Below, piece after piece: positions 45,293 through 57,900 of a stretch of 64,000 nucleotides of DNA (positions are counted from its first letter, which is position 1; each line of letters starts with the position of its first letter). The DNA is taken from contig NW_023365736.1 in the NCBI RefSeq assembly GCF_000003815.2, forward strand, positions 1 through 64,000. Direction: 5' to 3'. The translations under genes were made by a program, and so were the position numbers. Origin of the DNA: Branchiostoma floridae. Lineage: Eukaryota; Chordata; Leptocardii; Amphioxiformes; Branchiostomatidae. The notes beneath the pieces were generated by a model. It did no database searches. It saw nothing but the letters and a program-made list of their open reading frames with translations, and had not been told where the DNA came from.

Positions 45293-46228
45293 GGTTTACA
45301 TAACATTTTAGAAGTTGATTGGTATAAATCACAAAATGCAGTTTCAAAATGATATAAGTACACAAGTCTAATACATAGCTCCATACATAGTATTAATATC
45401 AACTGTATTAATAGTATTAACTGTCATAATATCAACGTAATTACATGTTGATAAGACAGTTGAAGTTGTTTCGGACAAGGAGGGTTGGGTCCTTGTATTT
45501 CCATTATTGCATATACTTGAGTCTCGACATAAGACGTATTTCATTGTATTCACCTGTCCTCAAGCAACGTACATGTACATATCTCCAATATAAAGCCTCT
45601 ACCATGAATTGACCACAAAAAAGTATGAAATGTCTTTATTAGTTATGTAGATAAGGTATTAATTAGAATATCGCACATTTTGTTATATGCACCTAGCCTA
45701 TGGGTATCTTCATCTCCAATATGACTGTTTTTCTAATATTTAGAAACTCTATCAGGTGTTTTACCCGTGTTTCTTAAGACTGGTACTTTACCAGTGTTTT
45801 TGTAGCATTTCGTAACAGGTATATGAACTTGCGCGTAGTTAGTGTTTATAATGAGAAACTATTATTCACTTGTGTTTTGTTAGTGCTTTGGAAATGTTTC
45901 CTACAACAAGATAGAAAATACTGTGACAAATTAAAAATATATGCAGCTGACTTATTCCGTACCGTAGATAGTGTTGATTAATACGTTCGCGATAGCTCTG
46001 TCTTTTTCCTCAAAAAAGTGTCTTTTTTCATTTCAATGGCTTGTTTGCATCGAACCATATAGTATCGACTTTCGAGGTATAACATCTTCAGGTAAAAAGG
46101 TGCCATATAGGTGCCAGGTAACACACCATATACGTTACTCCCCAGGTGCAGTAGAGTACCAGGTAGCGAGCCTAATATGTAGTAGCCAGTTGCGCTTGAG
46201 AACCCTTTGAGAAGCAATGTTCTTAAGG

Positions 46229-46350
46229 GGGACGAAAAAACTAGTGGGTAAGGGGGGGGGGGCGAAAACGCTAAAGGGGGGCGAAAACACTGGTGATCTC
46301 GCCCCTCCCGGGGGGCGAGATTAAGGGGGGGGGGGGGCGAGATCCCTGTC
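46229..46350 (+). repeat. G-rich tract with 'GGGGGCGAAAAC' motifs
   Basis: Repeats of GGGGGGCGAAAACACT and GGGGGCGAGAT with G runs up to 13. Immediately precedes the right end of the TTAA complex. G-quadruplex prone. Confidence 0.85.
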
Positions 46351-46371
46351 ACACCGGTCTGAATAGGGTTA

Positions 46372-47076
46372 AGGCGGCCCATGGCCTGGAATAAAGTAGT
46401 ATTCTATACATCGGTCGTAACTTTTGATTGCTCAGTCGCACTACGATGAAACTTCACACAGTTTTAGTACTTCTTTAAACACATTGAATACGAGTGATTT
46501 TGTTTTTCTACATAACGGATTTTGGGTTAAAAATAACCATTTTGGTTGAAAAAAAGTGTTGTTTATTTCATGAGTCTAGTCCCAGCTGGAAACACGACTT
46601 TCAATTATGATATTCTAAAGGATGAAAGCCAACTTTAAACTTATCATTTTTGTCCGAGGGTATTTTGTTTTAAATTAGGATTATATTTTTTGGGGGGGCC
46701 GAAAACATCAGAAACGGTCATTTTTTTCAATTATTCGTTGAAAATGCACCATAGTCAAAAACATTAAATGATTACACAAAATACCCTCGGACAATTTTGA
46801 TAGAAAGGGATAATAGGTAAATCCTGAGTACTATGAAGATCAGTATTCTTATCTTGAGCTGGGACTAAAGCCGTAACTGTCATAACTTGACCGCACAGAC
46901 ACCCACCAAGGCTAAAGGGTCCTTATGGTGCCTGTTTACGTTGAAAAGTCGCAAATAACCACAGGTTCGAACGCGCATTCGGTTCGAATTACGAAATGGA
47001 ACTTGTGTTCGAATCCGGCTGGACAAGGGAACACGCGCCCGAACTCGGACACAAATCGAGCGTGCCTGGGCCGCCT
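46372..47076. mobile_element. Foldback-type element abutting the TTAA complex
   Basis: Inverted tips AGGCGGCCCATGGC and (inverted) AGGCGGCCCAGGC with TA on both sides. Nested inner inverted pairs: TAGTCCCAGCTGG/GAGCTGGGACTA and TTGTCCGAGGGTATTTTGT/ACAAAATACCCTCGGACAA. The whole unit can fold back. Its left TA lies within the TTAA duplication of the neighbour. No coding capacity. Confidence 0.55.
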
Positions 47077-47352
47077 TATCAAGAATAACAAGCTAATTAT
47101 CCCTTGAAATTTGTAACTACCTGGTATTTTTCATCAAAAACCATCTAAATGAATGAATTTAGTCTTTTTCCATTGCCCTTTGTGATTATTGGTTGCAAAA
47201 AAGTATTTTTAAAAATTCAAGGTGGTGGATATAATATAGTGGAGCCCAACTCGTATCTTAAATGTGCATGACGTCGTTTTATGACGTCATTTTGACGTCA
47301 TTGATGTTGCTATTGACAACACAAGGCGTAATAAACATTATTACTTAAAAAA

Positions 47353-47372
47353 GCCCGGTCTTAATAGGGTTA
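47353..47372 (+). mobile_element. Solitary diverged end of the TTAA family
   Basis: CCCGGTCTTAATAGGGTTAA is a diverged copy of the right tip of the TTAA family. The sequence after it (GAAATACAAAGACTCATTTA) repeats the sequence that precedes 43,161 (GAAATACAAAGACTCACTTA), so the outer boundary of the whole composite may be here. Confidence 0.5.
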
Positions 47373-47868
47373 ATTTCCAAGAAATACAAAGACTCATTTA
47401 ATTTTCAAATAACCTTAAGCCGTTGTTTAACCATACAATCGTAAAAAAAAATCTTTTAGTAAAGATTGTTTATCAATTAATTATCGGTAATCTGTAATAG
47501 TCTTTATTGCACATTCATGCCATATCGGACTAAGTACAGTCTTGTAAATTTAGATACAAATGGTCGTAATACAGTTCACATGGTTTCTAAGACTAATCTA
47601 AAACACGGGTTCAAACACTATTCTAATACATTTGTTCGGCTTCTTCTCGTTTCTTTGTAGTGTTAAAATGTAGCTTGAGATGTGTTTGTATAATGTCGTT
47701 TGATAAAAAAACTCGAAACAAAATTTGACTTTTCAACTATAGACAATGATTCAAATTTAGGGAACTTTCCTATGATATGGTTAAAAATAATACTTCTACC
47801 GTTACTATATAAACTACAATAATAGATGTGGAAGATTACTTAGTCGTCTGTCATTTTTTGTGCCTTAC

Positions 47869-47974
47869 CTGTGGCAGAAGATACCTCCCTGTCTGACTCT
47901 GTCGTCCCAGACATCATGATGCGAACATCAGACAAGTTTCTCTGGGAACTGGTGAGGAGGGAATAACTGTTCAT
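47869..47974 (-). CDS. Possible first coding exon, unidentified
   Basis: ATG at 47,974, frame MNSYSLLTSSQRNLSDVRIM, then MSGTTESDREVSSAT, ending at a good donor ACAG|GTAAGGC in phase 1. The ATG lies inside the 8-bp target duplication of the adjoining hAT element, so the insertion abuts the start of this frame. In the uninterrupted sequence upstream codons hit stops. No partner exon or family recognised. Confidence 0.3.
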
Positions 47975-47976
47975 GC

Positions 47977-48397
47977 TAGGGCTGGGTACCGGTACTGTGT
48001 ACCGGTGCAAAACCGTTTTTCTCAATGAACCGGTCCAGAAAAACGGGACCTAAAAATATTCGGTAGACCGGATGTTGGACCGATTGGAAAATGAACTGAT
48101 TATACGATCAGGCATTCACACGTTTTCGGGGTTACCGGTCTAGGCAAATGGCAAGAGCGAAGCAGAGTTGACTCTATAGTCATTTTACCAAATTTTACAG
48201 TCAATCGTACAGAGGTAGTTAGCCATGGGAGTCGAATACTGCACAAAATAGATTTCTTTCTAGCAAAATGGACCATTGTTTTGAGTATCTTCCATGCACA
48301 AGTTTCCACATACTGAATCAGGTCCAGTTTCAGGTCCGGACCTGGATCTGATCCTCTGGACCTGCACCGGACATGGACCTACCGGTACCCACCCCTA
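47977..48397 (+). mobile_element. hAT-type MITE, copy 2 (421 bp)
   Basis: Ends TAGGGCTGGGTACCGGTA and (inverted) TAGGGGTGGGTACCGGTA, flanked by perfect 8-bp target duplications GTTCATGC (47,969-47,976 and 48,398-48,405). Internal sequence matches copy 1 at 20,112-20,548 in reverse. Perfect duplication indicates a fairly recent insertion. Confidence 0.93.
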
Positions 48398-48405
48398 GTT
48401 CATGC

Positions 48406-50665
48406 CATGAAGTCTTGGTGCAGTTTATCAGTAAGCTGATTTTGCCGAAAAATATTCGAACATTTAGACAGTTGTCTTTGAGCAAAGAATTGACATTGCA
48501 TTGTGTTTATGTGGATGGTATATCAACAACAGGCCAAACCATAGGCGTTAGGCCACAGAAGTTTTGTTGAAATCGGTATTGCTTTGTCGTGTTAAAAATC
48601 ACACTATACTAATCGTATACTAGTAATAACACGCTCGGTGTAATCGGTCCACTGAAAAATTCCCGAGAATCGTTTCCTAACGTACTGTCCGATCCACTGT
48701 CGATTCAAAAGAATCATACGAACGGATGCCGAAGTCACCCGAAGATTGCCGAGAGTCGGACACCGATTTTCGAACGCTTTGGTGGCGCTCACCTCACCTC
48801 ACCGGTCTCATGGTGGCGCTCACTAGCGAACATAGCCAAAGTGCTTGATTTGAGGAGTTAGGTTCCGTATAAAATGTAACGTTAACTACAACTTTGCATT
48901 ATCAAGAATGGGAAGAGAGAGTATAGAAATGTAAAGTCTTTCTGATCAGCTGAGCCATGTAGTAGTCGAGCCGCACAGAAGATTTGGGGTAAGAAAAACA
49001 ACTTGGAGACTAATTATGAGATTAAATACTGACGTTATACGTTTGAAAATGATTAATTCAACAGATAACGTTAGGTTTATATATATAAACTATATGCTTC
49101 TTAGTTTCCATTTCTGTATCTTTTTCTGCATTTTTACTGCTCTTTCTTTTGCTCGGTTTACAAAATAAATTTTACCACAAGAAAAGCATAGCATGCATGA
49201 AACGCAATCTACACAAATGTAGAACAATAAAATCATTGTCAACTAGAGTTCCACGACCCCATACCTTTGGCAAATGATCATAACCTTTACACCTGCTGTA
49301 TTGATGTGTGTTCGTCATCAATTATTCCATTAATATTCTCATTTGCATAAATTATATTAGTTGATCATCTCCTCCACCAAACAACAGACGTACACAATCT
49401 ATGTTAAGAAAAAAGGGTTTTGTCGCATTTTCTGATAACTTATGCAAATGATCTCATTTGGATAATTAATGTTAAACGATGTCGATGAGATATCCTTTAA
49501 CTGTTCGTCAAATATAGGCAATGTGTAATTTACTCTACTTGTCAACATGTTTGGTAAAGTTTTGATAAATAATTTCTTGTTGCAAACATCCAGGCAGTAT
49601 ATGCTTTTCATCATGATAAATGACATTGAAAAATATGACAATATCTCTTACCTTATGTCGCCTGACGATGATGGAGTCCACTATTGGCGCTGGATCACGA
49701 TGTTAGGGTTCGAATCCCAATCTTATAGTTCAGAGCTCAAACTCCCTCGGGACTCGCTTGACAGTGTACGACGCTCGTGCCTTATCGAAAGATTGTCACG
49801 CCCAAAGCAGATTATATAGAATAATCACGCGTTTTTCGGTGAAATTAGAAACACGCGATGATCAGTGTCATACAGGTAGGTCCGAGGCCGAGACCTAGGC
49901 AGAGAAATTCAGAATCACAAATAAGTAAGAAAAATTAAACCAATAAAATTTTCCTGTATTGTTGAGCACCCTTCACTGGTAGAAAACCTCTGCCGAAAGT
50001 AACAGGTTCCAACTGGCTCCTAGACTGATTACAAAAATCAAATGCTAACGCTGTATACGTAGGGAAATAACAATGCATAATTAAAACTAAGCTATAGCTA
50101 GGGACTGTTCGGTATTTACCGGAAGAGGGTGGGTGCGAAGAGGGTCAGGTAAAAAATTGTTCTCCCTCGGTTCAAATTCTTTTTGCAATGTCCCTCCCCC
50201 CCCCCAAAAAAAAATTCCATGCTCCCTATATTTCCAAGTCTTTTGCATTTTCTATGTCTCTCTTTAATACTCTTCAAATAAAAATACAAGTTGTCCACTC
50301 CAATGCAGTCATTGTCTGTCCAAAAGTCAATTTACGTCCGTACACTTCATCCAATACTGTCACAAGAGAACCCTTAAATTGCTGTCTTGAACCTACCATA
50401 CAATCATACGATGGCCCTATCTATCGTATGATGACCGGACAACTTCGTGGAACGTTTACACTTTGTATGGATTATAAGTACATATGCTCACTGAAGCGTG
50501 ACTATGAATATAAAAGTGTCATACATATGTCTATACCTATAGTACGATTTTACGTTTTGTAAAACCATCATAAGAAACCTGACGTTACTCCGTGTGCTAA
50601 CAAATACTATAAAAAATATACTTATAGGTAAATGCGATTCTTGTATGATTCAATTTAGCTCTTAC
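48406..50665. other. No recognisable gene
   Basis: Includes a B-box-like AGGGTTCGAATCCCAATC near 49,706 without a matching A-box or acceptor stem. Nothing else recognisable. Confidence 0.4.
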
Positions 50666-50724
50666 TCCTGACGCACACACCAAAACAGAACCAGGATCAA
50701 GCCACTCGATAATGTAACGGCCAT
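50666..50724 (-). CDS. Possible signal-peptide first exon, minus strand
   Basis: ATG in AACAACATGGCC context, frame MAVTLSSGLILVLFWCVRQ, then donor GGA|GTAAGA in phase 2. Short polar start, hydrophobic core and small length fit a secretory signal. No downstream exon was identified at lower coordinates, so this may be chance. Confidence 0.25.
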
Positions 50725-51893
50725 GTTGTTTCTCCTATGTTGATATAAAAAACACGACGGAATGTCTGCCACGTGTTGCCACCGTCTGGCCATAACACCG
50801 GACAATTTTAAGAAGTATGGCCCTTTTTCATACAACGATAGTCCCTTGAGATAAAGCGATAACAATAAGTGTCTATGAGCTAGGAATATCACTTGTACCG
50901 GTATAGTTTTTAGATGGTGATTGGTTGTACTTCAAACACATTGAAAAAGAATTGAGTACGCAATAAAAATACAGTGCAGTTTGAACTGGTTCGGGGTTCG
51001 TTTGATATTGGTAAGAGTACTTACGCCACACGTTGTTTATGATTGACATCTTAAATGCTGCCAAAACATAGGATGAAATAACTGAAAGATTTTGCCTGAC
51101 TTGGACACAGCCCACGAGGTAAGTGTGCTCTTCATTCAAATGTCTTTTACAAAATACAGCCCACCGGCCCACACTCAACAGAAACGGGGGTGGGGGGAGG
51201 GCATAGACTTTCTGATACTTATGACACCTTCCTGCATAAGTGGCGTGTTCCTGACGTCACTGCTGGAGATAGAGAGGGTCATTCTGTGAACAAGGTCGAC
51301 GGAGTATGACCGAAAAGTTATGGTAAGTCCCTGTATTAATTCAATGTTGGAAAGACAGTTTAGCAATTTCTACATTATGATTCTACCAACACAGATAAAC
51401 TTTCATGCGAATACAGAATAAAGTAAATTCTCAGTATATACTGGCGATGATGACACCACATGCAGATGTTTAATATGAATGGGTGTTGGTTACTATCTGT
51501 ATCATGTTCGACACAGAAATTGTATTTGACAATTATTTTTACCTTCGGAGAACAGACTTAGTAACTGGGCAGTACAGTTGTACTGATGGGATCATGTGGC
51601 AGAGTGTTTGGCCCATGGAAATTTTGGTGCAACGTCTTTCGGGCTGGGCTGAACATGTTGGATCTGAAATTTTCCATGTTGGTCAAACTTTACCCTATTC
51701 GGTACTAGTTTTAGTTGGTGAAAGGAGACATGTGAGTTATTGGGTATGACGTTTAACCTGCTTATGAATATCTCGGCATCAGGGGTCGTCATTTTGGGTC
51801 AACTTAACATTCTGGTCCACCTACTGACCGGGATAGGAAAAGAAGACTTTTCTTTCAAGATTGAACTGCGATATTCTGTCTTGTGTACAGATA

Positions 51894-51960
51894 ATGAAGA
51901 GTTCCTTTTGTCTGGTGATTGTCTCTGTAGCTGTCTTGCTGGCCTCAGCAGCAAAACCAG
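51894..51960 (+). CDS. P3H: P3H-like exon 1 (signal peptide)
   Basis: Acceptor TTCTGTCTTGTGTACAG at 51,890 implies an upstream 5' UTR exon. ATG follows three bases later. It encodes a 22-residue signal peptide ending AAKP and a phase 1 donor CCAG|GTACTA. Its phase matches exon 2, 2.1 kb downstream. Linkage to the hydroxylase is by phase, strand and topology, not by transcript evidence. Confidence 0.6.
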
Positions 51961-54900
51961 GTACTACTATTTGTCATTTTTCTTACAAAGACAGTTCAAA
52001 CTGCCATCACAAGTTGAACTGCTTATCGATATATTCCCACATTTTATTCTTGACACGTCAGCAACAGCAACTTTCGTTACTATAAGCTACAAAATATAAA
52101 AAACGAAATGAACCTCAAAATCCTACTTACTAAAAAACATAACATGCTAGGATTAGTGAAACTCTGACACCATAATACATAATGTGGGGCTAATAAAAAT
52201 CATCGGTTTCAATGTCTTTTCTAATTAGGCCACAGCAAGTGAATTTTATGGATGGCATCAGCGCACTTTTTTTTTCCTTCGGTAGATCGATGCTCAACAT
52301 GGATATAGAATACCAAAATGGGAAAATATGTCATGTGGTTGTCATAATTGTACTTGTAAAAGTGACACTAGTGAAGTAGCCATTGCTTTAGTTATAGAAG
52401 TGAAACTAAATTTAGTTTGGTGGTTGCAGTGACACCTGTGTGGTAGTATTGAGCGTGGTTTCCAACTTTGTAGGTGATACCAGTCTACCACACAAGTGTC
52501 TCTTTGTGCACCTCTTTGATATTGATACAGGAATAAAGATTTGTTGGCTTGTAGTGATACAATGTTTGCCCCTAAAATTGTTGTTAAAAAGTGTCCATTT
52601 TGAAAATATCTTGTATTCTAATGATTTTTTTTTTGTGTTTTTTTTTTTGGTTTTCGTTTTGTTTTTTTTATCTTACCGGGCTTGCGCCTGGCAAGATAAT
52701 GTGGCGGATATTTTCCATGGTTCAATGGTTCAATCAATGGTTCAATGTTAACCCAGCCCTTCCAAAGGCCCTTCAAAAGGCCCTTTTCTCTTTGCCCAAT
52801 TTTATGGCTTAGTTAGACAAGGGTTACATTGCAGTCCAGTATCAAAACTGTATTTTAGACGTATGTGGTCCAGCGAAAATAAATCTACGCTATAACCCAT
52901 GTTTATCATTAAGATATATAAAAAATTGCATCAGAAGGAATTTATTTTGTAATAAAGAATAATGCATACTCATTGTGGGTCAAAAAGTTTTACAATACCG
53001 GTTTATTGTGCCAATAATTCATCTGACATAGATTATGTTGATGAGGTAAATTTCCAATATCTCCCTACACTGGGGGATTATTTTAGAGGGTAAAACTTAT
53101 TAATTAGTTTAGAGGGTAAAACTTCATTGGAATGGATTCATCATTCTTTAATTGTAAAAATAAAACAGCGTTTATTTTTGCATTTTGCGACTTTCAGTCT
53201 ATGCCATACATTTTTATACCTTTTAAAACGAGGTTTTTCAGAACATGTAATGGTTAGCTCAGTAATAAAGTTTATGCATTGCAATTCAACGCTCCGGTTT
53301 CGATTCCCGGAACGGGAATTTTTCAACTTTCTTTTTTTTATTCTATTTTTTTTACACCATTAAAGTACTAGTAAACAATACTTTTGTCTTTTGACCAGAA
53401 CATTTGGGAATTTCTGTTGTAGTTCTGCATTTTTCCGCTGTTGGGATATTTGAATGAACGAACAGACATGTACATGTAGGGTATATGTCGTTCTAACTTT
53501 CATTAAAATGCCCATACAACATCTATATCACATAATTGCACGAGAAGAAACTGATTTTCTCGAAAATAATTGCATCCTGTATGACAGAAAGTTTCACTAA
53601 ACATGTTCATTCTTATATTCCTGGACAAACCTCATTTGCATATTGGTGAATCTCTCCATGCGACCATATCAGATTTAGTTACTCTATTTCTATTTACATG
53701 ACATTCTAATAACTAGAAAAACGTTCACACATGCAAACCTTAGCAAAATGTCAGCTTTTTTAAAGCACTTGTTCTGGTTGTTTCTGATTATTTTGATGTG
53801 ATCCTCATGTTTACTGATGAACACTGGTGAAGCGCCGAGGTACCTTTTCCTGACCAAATCCCTACTACCCGGCAAGATACAGCTTTTTTTAAAGCACTTG
53901 TTTTGTTTTGTTTTGCACACTCGTATTAAATTTAGAGTCGACAGAGGATGTCACCCATACAATGTACTTGCCTAACAAAGCAGTATTTTATCTCACCAAT
54001 TTCTACAATGTGATAGCGGTCAAGTCTAAGGACAAGAAACTACGTTGGACTCCTTTTCAGCCCAGTCACAAAGTGGCAACATGCCAGGTATCACGGTTGC
54101 TATGGGACCGGAGGGTCTGAATGGGGGAGAAGCAAGTACTTGTGGAAGGAATGGCTACACAGGGGGAATGTGATATGATGCTCGACTTGGCTCAGGTGAG
54201 CACTCGCCCAATATAGTAGTTTCAAGCGTTTGTTGTTAACTTTGCCAGAATTTTCAAACTGTCGTGTGTGCATTTAAGGTTGGGGCCATGCCCAGGAAAG
54301 ATGGACCCTTTGCTTACACAAGCCACGAGCTGTTTGAGGGACTGGAAGTTATACAAGCTGCAAAGGTGGGTACACATAGGTACATTGTATGTTCTGGCGC
54401 CACAGAAATATTTTAATTCAAATCAAAACCGCACAGGATAGATGCCACCGAAATGTTGACTTTGAATGTATTTACCAGCCATATACATACACTCAAAAGC
54501 TAGTAAGGTGCAAGAAAAAGCCCATGGAAATGGGAAACTTGTAGACGTCTTTCACGAACATGCACATGTTACATACTAAACAGTTTGACTACGTACAGAT
54601 GGAAGTACATATGTTTCATACTAAACAGTTTGACTACGTACAGATGGAAGTACCATCGACTTGTCGGCTGAAATAGAATGACCAGTCAGGGCACGTGACC
54701 TCACAGACACCTCGGGCACTTTAAGGCCTGTCACAATTTTGGTCGAACATGAAATTCGAACCACTGCGTGACCTCAGGTATCCCCGCCGGGCCGGAGCGT
54801 TTTTAGAACGGTCCAATGTCAGTACCTAATGTTACATTGCGAAAACATGAACTTACGATGTATGGGTTACACTAACTACTTTTTAAAGACTTTTAATGTT

Positions 54901-57900
54901 GAGTGTTAAAGATATTGATCTAGTATTCATCAAATATCGACATAACTAGAAGCGGTTAACAAAAGGGAACCCCTGCGAGAGCTGCAAGTGGTACAGTCCG
55001 AACATGCGTTCCGACCTCCCGGGGTGTGGAGTGGCGGGAAAACAGCGAGGCGCTCATACTTCAAGGAAATAGCAAGATAATGCTATAAATCGATATTTCT
55101 AGCCCAAAATGATTGTATGGAAGTTGACTGATGCCTTATAAGGCTAACTGATTGCGAAATTTCGCATTGATACAACAGCGATTTAACAGAAACAGACATA
55201 AAACATTCATATTTTACCATCGGTTGTTACGAACAGTCAAACATGTCTTACTTGGGCGCAGTTCTTGTTGGGTAAGTAGTGTTTCGTCGGCCCGTGCCCA
55301 CATCAGGGCACCAGTTTTATCACGAGTTTTGTGCAGATTTATGTTCATTAAGCCTTAGACCTTCAGAAATCAAGCGGGCCTTCTTGCAATATCTTTGATT
55401 TCCGTGGCTGTATTGATATTTGTACGAAAAATACCCAAAAATTGTCAAAAAGTTCTGTTTTTGCCCCAAAATGGAGCTTTACCGATGTAAAGCGGCAAAA
55501 GGCCCGGGCACATTAGATATCACGGAGATGTAATCTATTACTCCAGAAAATATGACTCAGTTAGACAGTCATTTCATAGTGGGCACAGACCCATTTTAAT
55601 AACATCACATTTTTACCAAAAATATGATTTTTTAACCCGAAATTTTCATGATCTGCAATTTCCGTGTCGATCATATTTTGAATACGCGTGAGTTACGTCA
55701 ACTGGCCGAATTTTGTTAAAAACAGATCAAAAGTTACATCAAAAGTTACGGGCATGTAACTGCTCGACTGGACAATCCGCAGGTGTCACAGGCCTTAAAC
55801 TGCCTGAGACATGACGTCAGCAATTGGTCAAAAGTGCAAGGATGTTAATGATTTACACTATGTGTGTTTCCAGCTAGCTAAGCAAGGTGTAGTTTCTGTT
55901 GGCCATGTTGAGAAGCTCTTCACACTGATGGAAGGGCACGTCGATTCGTGCACGACTACTTCGGCCTGAAGCAGGAGTTGTTCTTTGGGTACACGCATCT
56001 TGTCTGCAGGACGGCAGTAACTGGTATGTCAGCATAAACTTACTAGTACTATTTTCACCAAATAGCAGCTACTCAAGCAACTGTATATGACGTTGGAAAC
56101 GGTTAGACGTTTCAAGTAGTATCTACTACCTTTCGCCGTTGACACTGAGCAGATCCGTTGCAGAGCAGGTTTTATACCATAATTATGGATTTTAATGTAG
56201 AAAATGTGTGGAGACAAATATAAGATAACCTGCAGAAATATTTTCGGTGGTTTCATGTTCGCGGTTTTACGAGTGACAGCTTCACCGCGAACATGTTTCA
56301 ATTACAGCTGCATCGAAAAGACTACAGCGAACATTTTTCGCTACCGCGAAATTAAATCCTCGCGAACTTACATGCATTCGCGCCAAGGTTAATGCAAATG
56401 AATCAAATCGCTCCTGTTGCTTGAGTACTCACTGACGAAATGTAGTAGATACTACTTAAAACGTCTGACTGTTTCCAAAACCATATCCAGTTGCTATTTG
56501 GAGTATCTCATTACATGAATGTCTTACCTTCATCGTCTAGCTAGCCCAACTACACAGCTGTCTATTTTAGTCATCTGAACTAAACAAACCAATCACACAG
56601 CCTCATTTTCTAGTTCTGTTGTATATAAAGTATATTGTATGTTGGCACTTTTTGCAGGAGAAACACTTCGCACGGAACCTAGCCACAACGTACATGTAGA
56701 CAAATGTGAGCTCAACTATCTGGACTGGTCTTGTAGGTACCAGACTGAGTTAAACCAAAGACACTACAGGTTTGTTTCTATTCTTTTATTTCGATCTACG
56801 CATGTGATTTGTATACCTATTCTTCATATAGTACATGGTCCAGAGGAAAAATCGGTGCCTCCGGGGTGGTAAATTCTCCTTGTGATTTTTAATAGTAGAA
56901 TGCCTGTGGAATATAATTGGATGTGATAGCCATTCTGCTATGGTAGCCTCCTAACGCCTATCATCCTTCAAACTTATTACGGTCTAAATGATTCGTGGGG
57001 GGGGGGGGGTGTCAAACAATCAAACATAGATATTTTTTAATGAAACTTTGCAGACTAGTAGAACCTGCTAAGAGGATTACAAAAATGTCGACATCATGAT
57101 TCAACACAAAATTATGGCCACCGAAAATCAGATGTTTTTGTGTGATTTTCTTCATAGGACCCAGCCACACCTGATAAAACATGCCTGATACATGATTATG
57201 AATGACTTGTGCATGTGTTCAATTTTCAGTGCTATCATGTTTCTGAATGACGACTTTACAGGAGGACAGTTCTTCTTTGCGTACAGAGGAAATCATACTG
57301 CGCAGGTAATCTATACACGAATAACAGAACACTACAGTTAGTTAGCCAATACACGGGAAAATTGTACTTTTTACAGACACTGGAAATGTAGTACAATAAA
57401 GAAGTGCTTGTCAAAAGACAAAAAAAAACAATTGCTAGTTCATATACTTTACATTCACCACAGAAATGTACGTATGTCTTAATAAATATGTGCATACTTT
57501 GCACGCCTTGGGTGTTGTGCTCCAGATTTAAGAACAAGAATATGGCATGAATTTAATCAAATGACTTTTGCTTTATTTCCATGGACGTTTCGGTGATGAT
57601 ATTTCACCTTGCTAAGGGCAATTCTGACTGGTTCATATCGCACTGGCTGTCTGTAGATATGGATATGTGTCGCTGCTTACAGATGTAGTAATAATCGTAA
57701 CACATTCGGTCTTTACAATGCGATCCCAATGGTAAAGAGGTGTAACGTATAAAGGACATGAATTCTTTCCTTTCTTACCTATCCAGCTGACTGTGCAGCC
57801 CAAGTGCGGCAGACTAGTAGCGTTTTCCTCCGGCCAAGAGAACCCTCACGGTGTGAAGGCCGTGTTGCAGGGCAGGCGGTGTGTGCTAGCCTTTGGTACA

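Larger units (their letters stand above)
43165..46368. mobile_element. TTAA-flanked element complex (piggyBac/Kolobok-like target site), gapped
   Basis: Ends CCCTATTCAGACCGG and (inverted) CCGGTCTGAATAGGG are exact 15-bp inverted repeats, both flanked by TTAA (43,161-43,164 and 46,369-46,372). An internal inverted copy of the left subterminal region occurs at 44,006-44,070 (AGTTATAGGACTTAG, GGGCCTCAAAAGCCCCC). The block is therefore composite or contains nested family members. TTAA sites are typical of piggyBac and Kolobok transposons; no transposase is seen, and two N gaps may hide it. Confidence 0.6.

Noticed and set aside
49680-49800. A functional tRNA gene around GGGTTCGAATCCC
   Set aside because: The B-box is good, but there is no A-box at the right distance and no acceptor-stem pairing.
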